DNA of 64,000 nt, from the NCBI GenBank assembly GCA_022925895.1, contig JAKSYS010000207.1, positions 1 through 64,000 of the forward strand, given 5' to 3'. The DNA is from Fragilaria crotonensis. Lineage: Eukaryota; Bacillariophyta; Fragilariophyceae; Fragilariales; Fragilariaceae. Numbering within the stretch: the first letter of the stretch is position 1; every line of letters begins with the position of its first letter. Of this stretch, positions 21,066 through 31,979 are shown piece after piece. The position numbers were made by a program, and so were the translations under genes. The notes below the pieces were generated by a model. It was not told the origin of the DNA, searched no databases, and saw nothing but the letters and a program-made list of their open reading frames with translations.

Positions 21066-24000
21066 ATGTCTGAAGTGATGCAATCGTATGTTGAGGTGCT
21101 TCGTTCTTGGACGATATTTATGTACCTTCGCCATTTCCAGTGCGCCACTGTTGTCCTCGAAGACGCGGCAGTGAACTTTGGCCTGCGCGGTGGCGATGGG
21201 ATACCCTCTTGACTTCATCTCTTTCAGAAGTTCCATGATTGGTATGGCGTCCCTGAGCGCGTAGCTGAGTCCTGTGTACTCGCTCTCTGTGGTGGACAGT
21301 GCGATTTCGGTTTGCAACTGGGATTTCCAGAGCAAGGGACATCCCGCATAGTTTATAATATACCCGTGTCGGGAACGTGCAGTGTCTCGGTCGGTCGCTG
21401 CTTCAACTGGATCCCAGTCACCGCAGAAACTCGCGTCCACAAACACCTCGAGATCCTTTCCACTTATCGGATTCAATATTGTCCCTTGATGTCGAGTCCC
21501 TTTCAGATATCTGCCGAGCCACCTAATGGCGTCTCCGTGTTCGCGTTTAGGATTTGAGACGAAGCGTGCGCACTGATGTACAGCAAACGATATGTCACTC
21601 CTTGTCGCCTTTTCCAAGTAGTTGAGTTTACCCACTACGGAACGGTAATTGAATGAGTTGTCGAATGCCGATGAGCCACTGTGCCTTGTGAGTAACTTTG
21701 AAGAGGCCGCTGGGGTTGTCCTTGGTTTGACCGTGTCGTCATTCATCCGAAGGTCATCAAGGATTTGTCCGATCAAGTGAGGTTGAGTCAGATGTATCGT
21801 TCCATCATCCTTGCGCTCGATGTTGACGCCTAGGAAGTCGGCCAGGTCACCCTCTACTGTTATTGACAGTCGTGCCTTGTTCTTCAAGTCTTCAATCACC
21901 CTGTCGATCTCATCTTTGTCTGGTCCGGCCAGAAGACTGTCATCCGTGTAAAGAACATACAGTGTCTTTCCTCGGTAGAAGACACATTCGTCAACCTTGG
22001 ACTGTTTGAACCCCAGGTCGTTGATTAGCTTATCGACGAGGAATTTGTTCCATACACGCCCAGCCTGCTTCTGTCCGTATATGTTCCGATGAATCATGAG
22101 AACATAGTCTCTTGGATCACTGCCATCTTTGAGCTCTACTCCAGATGGTATTTTCATGTACAGTGTTCTTTCTACTGGTGCCTGTGCGAACGCTTGGACG
22201 AAGTCAATTTGTTTCGTGTGCCATCCGTGCACCGCAGTGAGCGTCAGTAACATGCGGACGGAGTTCCAGGAAGCTACTGGTGAGTACGTTTCATTATAGT
22301 GCACTCCATGGCGCATGCGTGATCCGTCGATGTTAAGTCTGGCCTTGTACTTCTTGACTGAACCGGTTTTCGCGTCGCGCTTACGCTTCAGTTGCCATAC
22401 TGCCGGAAGTATGATTTCACCTTGCGGTACCTCCGACTTTGGTATTACGGTAAAGTTGCCGTTTTCGAACTGATCTCTCAGTTCCTTCTCCACTCCCTCT
22501 AGGAACTTGGCCCAATCCTTTTCTTTCATTGCTTCGTGGAAGTAAAGGGTATCGGGGTCCGACACCGCTTTGTATGCGAGGAGCGGGTCATCGTGATCGC
22601 GATCGTCATCGGGGAACATTGCTGCGAAGCAGAACAGTTCGCCCTCAACATCATCGGCGGTTAATGGGGATATCTCCGCCACCATGGCCTCGATCGTTAA
22701 TCGTCGAATCGGCTTCGTCTTTCGACCGGACCGTGTTACTGTTACAGTGTTACGGTCCACAACTTCGCTGTGGCTTCCACTGCCAACTTTCAAAGTTCGA
22801 GACACTCGGTTGTTCTCGTTTGCTGCAGCTGGTTCACTCTGTTGTTGTGACTCCGGAGTACCTGCCTGATTCGTCGATGCCTTTTCCTGCCTTTTCCTTT
22901 TCCTATTCCCTGAGGTGTTGACTCCCTCAGGGCTCCACATCCGTTCGATTGTGGTTTGTCTCTCTGAGCTTTTGTCTTTTTCCGTCAGAGTCTCCCTCTG
23001 AGCGACAAAACCTGCTCTGTTCTGCCAGTTGGATTTCACCGTGATGTCTTTGACGGTTTCGAATGCTGCGTCAAATGCGACATGGAATTGAGGACTTACG
23101 AGCGCCGTTCCCCTATCCAGTACGAGCGCTACGTTCCTTCCGTGGTGAGGTGACGTGCCGATGTATATTCCGACCTTCGATCTGCTTTTCCATTTGTGAA
23201 ATGGTTGCTGGCCCTGAAGGCTGTTGTCCAGCACATATGCTGGACATCCAAACGGTTTCCAATGTTTTGGATTCGATACCACTTTTGTCTTCGTGAATAT
23301 CTCCGTCGGAGATCGTCGTTCCTTATCCTGGAGGCATGGTGTGTTGTTTATTGCTTCGTTCGCGACTCGTACTGCGTACGGCCATAGGTTTGCCGTCACA
23401 CCATCTGGCCACCGTGAGCTTGCATGGATCAGCATCGAGCGAGCCATTTCCTGAAGCTCTCTAATGCGCCTCTCGGCAATGCCATTTTGATGATGTGCAT
23501 TCACACCCGCGAATGTAAGTCCCTGGCCGTCCTTCGCACAGCTGTCAGTCCAAAGTCGTGCTTTGAATATGCCATTGTCGGCGTGATAATTTTCGATTGT
23601 TATGCCGTGTCGCTTTGCATACCGCTCAAAAGCTTTCTTGCCTTCGACAGTTTCCTCTGCCGATGCAGTCTTCTGCAAGTAGACGTAACCCATTCGACTA
23701 AACTGATCGACGTATACTGTCGCATATTTGTATCGTTTGGTCGTGAGAAATCCCGTCATCTGTGCTATCAAACCTGGTGTCGGCGATACCAACTGGTCGA
23801 CGGATACTATTTGTCCGGGTCTCACAGGTGTTCCTTCATCGATGAGGTTCTTTCTGGTCTTGCCTCGCCACGGTCTTGGTGTTGCTTTTGCGTACAGGCA
23901 TGCTGTGCATACTGGTGTTCTGCACTTTGCCAGGCGTCGCGGTCGTATGCCTTGTTCGGCCATTGTTTGAAGCTTTTTCATTGGCACATGGCCATATTGA

Positions 24001-25256
24001 TGGTGTAACATCAACAATTCCGCCATTTCCTCTTTTGGCTGTCGAGTTTCTTCGTCGAGTATTACGTTGGGTGTGCTGACCATATTTGCGGTGGCGTTTT
24101 CTCCCTCTGAGTTTGTCGTGGGCGGACCTTGTAGATTAAAGTCCGTTGGTGACGGCTTGTCGTCATCGCCTTCCGGAGGTCGTTGCCAGAAATGTTGCCA
24201 CGGCAGTGGGGTCGTAACCGGCACCTCATCGTGAGCATCATCGTCGTCATCATCAGAGATGATGCCGCTGGGTAACGCCATCGGTTGTCGACAATGGTCC
24301 GCGTCGTCAATCTCACAACAGAAGGCCGCAAATTGAGAGTACCCGTGCGCCAAGGAGAATGTCGCAACGTTATCGCGTTTTCCGAGAGGCACGTGACGCT
24401 TGCTGGCACCGTCGTTCCAGTACAGGACGCATTCGGTTGCATTCGTGTGCTCCCCGCATGGGCTTTTGTGGTTCCGATTGCTGCCAGTCTGGCTCTGCGC
24501 CCAATGTTGTGGACTGAGCAGCCTTACCTTCCCATCAGGAATGAAGTATGAGTTTGGAATGTCGAACGTGGACTTGCATCCGGCGTCGTCCTCCCAACTC
24601 CACCGTATTGTCCCAACGTGGACATTGGTTGTTCTGGAGCCTCCAAAGCCTTTCACGACTCGATTGCTCGGCTTGAGCTCTCCGATAAAGTCTTCTCTCA
24701 TGTGGGAGATGCATCCCGAGCATCGATTGTCAATCCCGATAAGAGAGGAGTCTGTATCGAAGTGCACCGATCGCTCTGTGGCAATCGCAGTTCTTGCCTG
24801 CATCGCCAACACTGACATAGCGATCACCGCGCTACGGTGTCGATGTGCCTTCAGCGTTGTTCGAAGTCTTTGGCGTGGAGTTCGGCGTGCGTTTGACTTG
24901 AGATTGGACTCTATCCAATCGCCCAGCGCACACGTTGCCGACTCTGTCTTGTTCCACAGGTAAGACCATAACTTGCCTGCGATTGAGATTTTCTTCCGTC
25001 TGTTCTTTCTGACGTACTCATTGTCACTGCTGTATAGCACATGGTGTATCATGATGACGGTGAGTTGAACGGTCTGAATGCTTGACATGATGACCGTGTT
25101 TATGATGGTCCTCCAAATCATCCTCAATGTGTCGGCGGTACGTCGTGTGACGTCTTGGATTGCTGTCGTGCAAGTTTGAACGTAGGGTTGAGGCCAGTTC
25201 AATAATACTAGTATGAGAGTGGTTACCCATGCTAATCGGCTGGCCCACCCGAGGAG
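21066..25256 (-). CDS. Copia-C Pol: protease, integrase, RT and RNase H (cut before its last 43 residues)
   Basis: Open frame of about 1,397 codons directly after the gag UGA and in the same frame. It begins with hydrophobic segments (WVTTLILVLLNW and TVQLTVIMIHHVLY), then a protease-like site GIDNRCSGCISH, where the usual DSGA is replaced by DNRC. Integrase shows PGQIVSVDQL, HADNGIF and NGIAERRIRELQ, the DDE residues. RT has IDFVQAFAQAP, YGQKQAGRVWN and the catalytic YTDDSLLAG. RNase H follows with VDASFCGD and STTESEYTGL. The frame then enters the transposon and continues at 11097. No frameshift or stop is seen in over 4 kb, so this copy was probably active until the DNA transposon entered it. 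Confidence 0.93.
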
Positions 25257-26552
25257 TCATTCTGTCTCTTCCCCAGATGATACAGCCTCGGATGCCTGCT
25301 TCTCAATCCTTGCAACGTATGCTTTGGCGATCTTCAACTTCTTGGCGAGAGTCTCTTTCTTATCGCCCTTATCGTTTGAGGTGTCGGTCGCTTCGCGTTT
25401 GCTGCCGGATGAAGCTTGCGCCCCTCCCTTGCATTCATTGGGCTTGTGTGCCCTCCACTTCTCACACTTGCCGCCTGTGTCTTTTCCACACCAGTACCAG
25501 GTGAAGCCTTTGTGTTCAACTTCCTTCTTATCGCCTTGTTTGGGTTTAGACCATGTCTTGGGGTGACCTTTCTGCTTGTTGTGTCCCTTTTTGTTCTTGG
25601 ACTTATCGCTGGTCTTCTTTCCACTAGTCTTCTTTCCCAGTTCAAACGATACCTTCTTGTTTAAGTTCTTAACCGTAGTCTCGAGTTTTGCTTCAAGCGC
25701 GACTATTTTCTCTTCTGCAGTCGGCGCGTTCCACGTTCCCTTCTCGACCATTGAATCGTACTTGTTTTTCGCCGCTAACATCAGCTCATCCGGCGTCATC
25801 TCCTCGCCCTCTTCATGATCATCCTGTTTGCGTCCCAACCATGCTCGGAAGACTTCGTCGCTTGCGGCTCCGTAGCCTTTAAACAGGTTGATTAGGAGAT
25901 CGGAGGTCGATTGGTTTCGCGCCGTCAGGGATTGTAAGAGCAGCTTCACGTACTGGTTGAATCGTCCGATGTCGCTGTCGATAGTGGTGATGTACTGATC
26001 GAGACTGGACAATTTTGTACGGATTTGGTTGGTGGTAGCATTTGTGTCGAGGTGGCTCTCCCTGATAATTACCTTGAGGAGTGCAACTCCACTGCATACG
26101 TTATTCTCACCAATTCGATACTGGCTCGACCAAATGGACACTTTCTTCTTTGCATCGGTTGTCAGGGAGGCCATGAGACACTTGTATAACATGTAAGTGT
26201 CCTGTGCTGGTCTCCCTTCTTCTTCGATGTATTGCAGTTCGGATATAACGACTTGTTCCAAAGTCAACGTTCCATAGTTCTCGATGAGGTTTTCTTCTCT
26301 CTCATCTGGTTCGTCAGCATTCAACGTGATGTTCAGAATCCCTCCTGTCCAACCCATCTCGTCGGCTCTGTCTTGAACGTCCTTGAGGAATTGAAACAGG
26401 TTGTCCGCCTCACAGTTGAATAAGTCGTCCGATACTTGCCTGATACCCGCCTTGTAGATCTTCGCATGGTCGCTCCTCGTGTAATCGAGGGCACCGTCAA
26501 TAGCCAGTGCCGGGGCGAGCGCGAAGATAACTGGGGGTTCTTCTTCTTCCAT
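25257..26552 (-). CDS. Copia-C Gag
   Basis: 431 residues from an ATG at 26552, ending in UGA at 25259-25257. The acidic N-terminus (MEEEEPPVIFALAPALAIDG) leads to a helical capsid-like part with typical copia gag wording (DTYMLYKCLMASLTTDAKKK). The C-terminal half is lysine-rich (SGKKTSDKSKNKKGHNKQK). It carries a knuckle-like Cys/His cluster WYWCGKDTGGKCEKWRAHKP followed by NEC. It would form particles and bind RNA. The single in-frame UGA before pol suggests that Gag-Pol is made by readthrough. Confidence 0.9.
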   Translation of the reverse strand: MEEEEPPVIFALAPALAIDGALDYTRSDHAKIYKAGIRQVSDDLFNCEADNLFQFLKDVQDRADEMGWTGGILNITLNADEPDEREENLIENYGTLTLEQVVISELQYIEEEGRPAQDTYMLYKCLMASLTTDAKKKVSIWSSQYRIGENNVCSGVALLKVIIRESHLDTNATTNQIRTKLSSLDQYITTIDSDIGRFNQYVKLLLQSLTARNQSTSDLLINLFKGYGAASDEVFRAWLGRKQDDHEEGEEMTPDELMLAAKNKYDSMVEKGTWNAPTAEEKIVALEAKLETTVKNLNKKVSFELGKKTSGKKTSDKSKNKKGHNKQKGHPKTWSKPKQGDKKEVEHKGFTWYWCGKDTGGKCEKWRAHKPNECKGGAQASSGSKREATDTSNDKGDKKETLAKKLKIAKAYVARIEKQASEAVSSGEETE

Positions 26553-26569
26553 GTCCTTGTTCTTTACTT

Positions 26570-26583
26570 GCGCAGAGGAAGCG
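26570..26583 (-). promoter_or_regulatory. Primer binding site of Copia-C matching initiator tRNA-Met D-arm
   Basis: Directly next to the 5' LTR end. On the plus strand it reads GCGCAGAGGAAGCG. The D-arm of eukaryotic initiator tRNA-Met is GCGCAGCGGAAGCG in human and plant sequences as I recall them, so 13 of 14 bases agree. This fits priming by a tRNA fragment rather than a tRNA 3' end, as known in principle for Drosophila copia. The diatom tRNA sequence is not in the window. Confidence 0.6.
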
Positions 26584-26900
26584 TGTGATTTTACTACCTA
26601 TCGGTACTATCTAACCTGTGATAGACGAATAGGATGTAAAGGGCTTTTAGAAATTTATAAATCGGTGTTAGCCAATATTGTGAGTATTGATTGCAGATTA
26701 TCATTTGATCCAGAATGTGGGGACATTAGTACCTTGACATAATGGTGACGTGATTGCAAGTATAATTCCTACCACAATTGATACTGTACCAATGACCGAG
26801 TATTGTATCATGAGGTCATAATACGGTAAGTCGATTTGGGTAGCGTTGTCATACTGTGCCTAGCCGCACTGCTGTCCGGCTGCACCGTCGTATCATCACA
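26584..26900 (-). repeat. Copia-C 5' LTR
   Basis: I see no difference from 10610-10926. On the minus strand it directly precedes the primer site and the gag leader. Confidence 0.93.
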
Positions 26901-26906
26901 CAGCAA
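26901..26906 (+). repeat. Target-site duplication of Copia-C, right copy
   Basis: CAGCAA, same as 10604-10609. Confidence 0.85.
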
Positions 26907-29740
26907 GGCCTCAACCCCCAACCAAGTCCAAGCAATTTGCAACTCCCATCAATGTTGCCAACCCTTTCTATGTCAAGCCACCTATCAATGCTGCAATCCC
27001 ATTCACCATTTCAATTGATGATGATGAAACTGAGACCCCTTCAACTCCTTCAAGCAGAAACAGAACTCAATCATGTCAGGTCAATTATTTGAAAACCTTC
27101 AACACCTCTGGACCTAGGAATCTTGATGCACCACCATCTCCAGCAATCAGTCTCAATTCAGAACTTTTCAGTCCCTTGTTTTCCAATTTGAGCAGCAGCA
27201 ATGACAGCACCTTTGATTGCCTTTCCACATCCACTGGAATCACAGCATTTCTTGAACTATCTGATGATGATGAAACTTTGGAGCTTCCATACCGCCTTGA
27301 CAAACTGCACATCCCTTGCCCTGAAGACAATGTCTTGGACCCAATCCATCATGTCCCCTTTTTGCAACACCATTCTGATTTGGATTCCAGAACCAATCCC
27401 CATGCCTCACTTCTTTTCTATGCTGATGCAACTCTTCAAGATGATATCAATGGGCCAATCACCATGTGCAACCTTCCAACATGTGTTGATTCAAGTATCA
27501 CAGCTGCAAGCTTCTGCCTACGTTATATCCAGTCTAATCCAGTCACCAAACAATGCATTCGCGACTTGACGACCGAACATCTTCGCCACCTGATGTGCAA
27601 CCTTTATCCCATTCTCATTGCTGGATCTGACAAAGACCCCAATCAAGAGGAATTCATTCAATGCATCCAACACACTTTCAACAGAACTACCAATTTGGTC
27701 ATGGACAATCTTTCTTCTGAGCACAGATCTCAACTCACCAATGGCACCCCATCATTATTTGTATCCCTTTTGAGTGACTATGAACCTGGATCCTTTGGAC
27801 ATGAATGCTCCCTATCCATCCTTTATGCCTTCAAGATGATGTATCTCATCCACCTTTATATTCAGGGACAAACATCTTCATGCCCTCACCAACCTCCTGA
27901 ACTTGCTGATATCATTCGCAATATCCCAACTTTTGCGACCGCTCTACGTCTTTTCCCGAACCGGAGTAACTTCAGAGATGTCCCGCGCTTCATTATCAAA
28001 TTCTTCCAAGATCAGCAACTGCCTCCCAGTCCCTATGATATCACTTTGGACAGCACCAGGACTCGCCATATTCAAACTCCTACACATTTGGACTCTGCAT
28101 CCCTCATTGCATTCACTCATTCACCGCTTGTCAACGGTTTTGGAGAACCCACAACTGGAATATCTCCATCTTCTTCCCATGTTGCCCGTGTCTTAATCTC
28201 AGCAACACTCCGCCAACATGCAACTTTGACTTCCAAACTCACAACTGGAGATGACTTACATTTGCAATCCTCAAACATTTGCATTGGTTCCCTTCCTCCT
28301 GCTGATCTACTCATGAATCACAATTGCTCAGCCTTCCCAATGGCCACATCCCCTACACCTGAACAGTTATCAATCATGCACTCAAAAGCCACTGCTATTG
28401 CCGTCAACTTTGTCATCTGCCGTCCGCTCACTTCCAATGACCTTCAGAACTTCACCATTCCAATTGGAAACTGTGATTATGCAACCCTTAAGTCCAACTT
28501 TGACCCCATCAAGACAGATACCATCAACCATTCCATTGATTTCCTGCCAGATCATGAGTATACCATGTTCAGAGTTGTCTCAAACATCAATGTCACTGAC
28601 CCTCAATGTGTCCTACCTCAGACACCCTTGCCAACCAAAGTCCTTATCTTCCAAGGCAACACCCAAGAGCATCAGTCAACTCCTTCCTACACTCCAGGAT
28701 CCCCAACTGAGCTTCCTATTCCATTGCCAAGTGCTCACATTTTCCCTCTTATCTACAACAAGGAGAACAAACCAATCATTTTTCACCAACACAATGGGAC
28801 CATCAAACCATACACAACAACAACAGTCCAACAGCTTTTCAATGACCAAGCCTGCATTCCAATGAACACCTGTTATGCTGCCAATCCCTGGACTTGCCCC
28901 AACAATCCTAGCCAACTTTGGCGCCAACCAAATCCTGTTTATCATGTTATTGATGATCCCAAAACCATTCCCTTGTCTCTTGCAACTCGCCTCATCCAAG
29001 TGATTACTACAAAACGTGGATCCACCGATGTCTATGGATCCTGGGCTCTCCCACACCTTGAGAATGCCCTCAGCAACCCATTGTCTCAGATCACTCACAA
29101 TCCTTTTTCATATTATTGGCAACAACACAATCATCCTGAATATCCTTTCATCAAAGCCTCTGAACCCAATATCTTGAGCAACCCCCCTGGTGAGTCTGGT
29201 GTGAACACTAGTCTCTTTAACAACCAGGTTACTACTTGCAACTTACCTGATCCTTCTTGCCTGTACAGACACATTGGTGTAAATGCTACAAGAATGGACA
29301 GCAGTAATTGTAATGTAGTAAGATTTCAATTGGACAAACAAGAATCATCTTTTTGTGAACACACAGCCCTCATGGTTGTCCGCACCCGTAGATCGTCTCT
29401 TCAAGAAGAAAATCCCCCTGAAATTGAACCAGAAACTGCAGATCCAGATACTTCTGACAATTCTTCCGAAACTGACATTTCCCGACACGAAACGCATAAC
29501 ATTGATGCAAATCAGCCATCTTCTGACGTCCAAGCTCAAGAAATTGACACACCTGCCGAAAATCCTTTGAAACGTCTCTCACGCACTGTCACACAAATTC
29601 TGTCTCCAAAATCTGTGCAACCAGACACCCAAATTGAAACATCCTCTTCACCAAAGACAGACACTCCATCCAAACCTGCAGCAAAGGACAAACCTGCAAA
29701 ACATCCAACTTTGCCTATCCTCCAATTCATGAAACATTCT
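26907..29740 (+). pseudogene. Copia-B long pre-gag ORF, main part
   Basis: Direct in-frame continuation of the frame that ends at 10609. It reads ARPQPPTKSKQFATPINVAN around the junction and continues for more than 900 residues. It shows an ordered region without known enzyme motifs (NIPTFATALRLFPNRSNFRD, YRHIGVNATRMDSSNCNVV). It then has an acidic, Ser/Thr/Pro-rich stretch with NPLKRLSRTVTQILSPKSV. Copia-D has a matching GPLKRFSDAFSGILTPKNV in front of its gag, so the segment belongs to the family. The frame is lost near 29,720, where gag wording continues in the next frame. An extra domain of this size before gag is unusual in copia. Role unknown. Confidence 0.65.
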
Positions 29741-31979
29741 TTACTGATGATGAAGATAATGAAGACCAACAGGATGACCCTCCTCAGATCCCTTTGCAAT
29801 CCCCAGATGCACTTACTTCTTCAACCAGAACTGACTTCACTTATCCACCCATTGAAGATTTAACTAAAACCCTTTTGAAATATGCCAAAAATGCCAATCT
29901 CCGGAAACTATCATACCCAACCGATCTTGTCGCCCGACGCCGACAATTCAATGCCTTCATGGATAACCTCCGCATCGTTTGTAACATCTCTCCCTGGACA
30001 CGCCAAGTCTTTGATCTTTGGCCCAAACAGATTTCCTACTCCCATCCCTTCATTGGCACTGCAATTTACAATCTCATTTTACACATGTCTGTGATCCCTG
30101 CCAAAAACACATCATTGATGGCCCACCAGATGCCAGAACTGCAATCTTTACTCTCCGCCGACATTGTGCTCCGCTTACTCCAGATCATGTTGAACGCACA
30201 AGAGAAGCCTTTTATTCTATTAAACAAGGCCACAATGAAGTTGCAACCTCCTATTTGAATCGCATCCGAGTTTTGACGCGCGATTGCTACCACGCCGGCA
30301 TTCCCAACACAGACGCAGATCTTATTAAAAGAGCCATTCGCGGTGGAAGTAATCACCATTTTTATGCTGCCTCTTACCAACGTTTTGATGCCGACCTCCG
30401 CAGAGCCGAACTTAACGATGAAGAATTGCCCGCTTTCTCCGAACTTGAAAGCCATCTTTTGAATATTGACGAATCCCTTGGCCTAACTTTGCCATCACAA
30501 AATCAACGCAATTATAACCAACATGCCAATGCTGCCCGTCAACAATCCCATCGCCCTGCCCATCGTCCGACTTTCCAAAAACAGTTCACCCCGCGACAAC
30601 ATCAAGCTCTCAGCTCAATTCTGCGACCTTATACCCAACAAAACAGCAGCAGCAATCGGCCACCAATCAGACCCCAAAGCAACCAAAATCAGCATTCAAA
30701 CCGTCCGAACAATCACCAAAACAATCGTCGCAACGCTCCGCCACCTAGATCGAATCATGGCAACCGACCGCCCTTGCGACCAACTTCATCAAACTCCAAC
30801 AACCAACGTCGACCGCAGAGCAATTCCACCCCATTTCGGCCAAATCCTTCACCCAATAATGCCACCAACATAGTTTGTAACAATTGTGGAAGAACTGGTC
30901 ACTATGCAAGACAATGCCCAACTGCAACTAACAGACCTCAGAACAACAATAACAGAAATGGAGGAAACCCAAGGTCACCAACCAATAATGAGAACACTGC
31001 TCCCAGAAATCAAAGAGCTTATTTTGTCACTGATTCATCTTCACCTCATGCTGAAACAACTCATTACCATCAAGCCTTCCTTGCCTCATTAAACAACAAC
31101 CCTGCCTTCAACAATGGCCCACCAACAATCTGGCCTGACACCAACTTGCCTCAAATGGAAATCAACCCATCACTGACTGACAATGATTTTGTACCCTCCA
31201 TGTCACACTCACCTCCCAGCACTGATGCAATTGAATACTTCCCAGATGATCCCATGTCTGCATATCAGCGCTTTGGACCGCCAGATCTTGATAATTGGCT
31301 CCCTGACAGTGGTGCTACAAGCCACTACACTCCTGTCTTCAGTGATCTCCATGATGTTGAACCCTGCCATGTACCTGTTTCCCTTGCTGATGGAACCACC
31401 AAGATATCCACTTTCAAAGGCACAACTGACTGTTTCTTTACAACCACAGAAGGACAGAAAGCTATCCTTGGTCTTGCGGATGTTTACTACATTGAAGGTC
31501 TTAGCCACCGTCTTCTTTCCCTGACTGCCATCTCTGCCACCCAAAACTTCACAGTCATCATCCAAAACAGAGCAACCACAATCCGCTTTCCCAACAATTC
31601 AACATACACATGGCCAACCATCCTTCAAGAGCTACCCTCTGAACAAGCTTTCTCTATGACTTCCCAACCCAACACAACTTCTGATGACACTCCAAACCCA
31701 CCTGCCATCACTTTTGAGCAACACTTGGACACTTCAACCAATTCAAACCCAGACCAACCCACTGCAACCTTGCCACTTGAGATCACATCCCGTCGCCTTG
31801 CACATCGTAATTTCCGCAATCTTATGACTGGATCCCTTCACCATGTTTGGAATGATCACATTTTGTCACCAGCCACTGACACTCAAACTTGGCCAATCAG
31901 AATTTCAATCAGCCAAAAACGCCAGAAGCAAAGTCCCACTCCGCCAAGGTTCAGAACCATTCCATCAACTTCACCTTGA
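29741..31979 (+). pseudogene. Copia-B Gag and protease, frameshifted
   Basis: Gag starts in the frame with DALTSSTRTDFTYPPIEDL and changes frame near 30,060-30,090. It continues as DPCQKHIIDGPPDARTA, a helical capsid part and an Asn/Gln/Pro/Arg-rich region. The zinc knuckle is CNNCGRTGHYARQCP (C-X2-C-X4-H-X4-C). The protease motif is WLPDSGATSHYTPVF. A pre-integrase block EGLSHRLLSLTAISATQNF follows. The frame is lost near 31,900. Copia-D shows the same order in the same wording. Confidence 0.85.

Larger units (their letters stand above)
10610..26900 (-). mobile_element. Copia-C: young Ty1/copia element inserted in Copia-B
   Basis: Two 317-bp LTRs (10610-10926 and 26584-26900) that I read as identical, TG...CA ends, CAGCAA target duplication. 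On the minus strand gag (26552-25257) and pol (25256 down) are intact except for the Plavaka-like insertion at 11100-21065. Without that insert the element is about 6.3 kb. Removing Copia-C and one target copy joins the Copia-B frame across 10609/26907 without stop. Identical LTRs mean recent insertion. Its gag, protease and RT differ from those of Copia-B and Copia-A, so it is a third copia family. Confidence 0.93.

Noticed and set aside
23424-24008. Cys-rich 194-residue plus-strand frame
   Set aside because: It is antisense to the intact Copia-C integrase/RT frame and has no recognisable motif.
30018-31979. Copia-B gag frame starting at 30018 as an independent gene
   Set aside because: Text identity with Copia-D shows that gag begins upstream in another frame; the first 25 codons here are out-of-frame.
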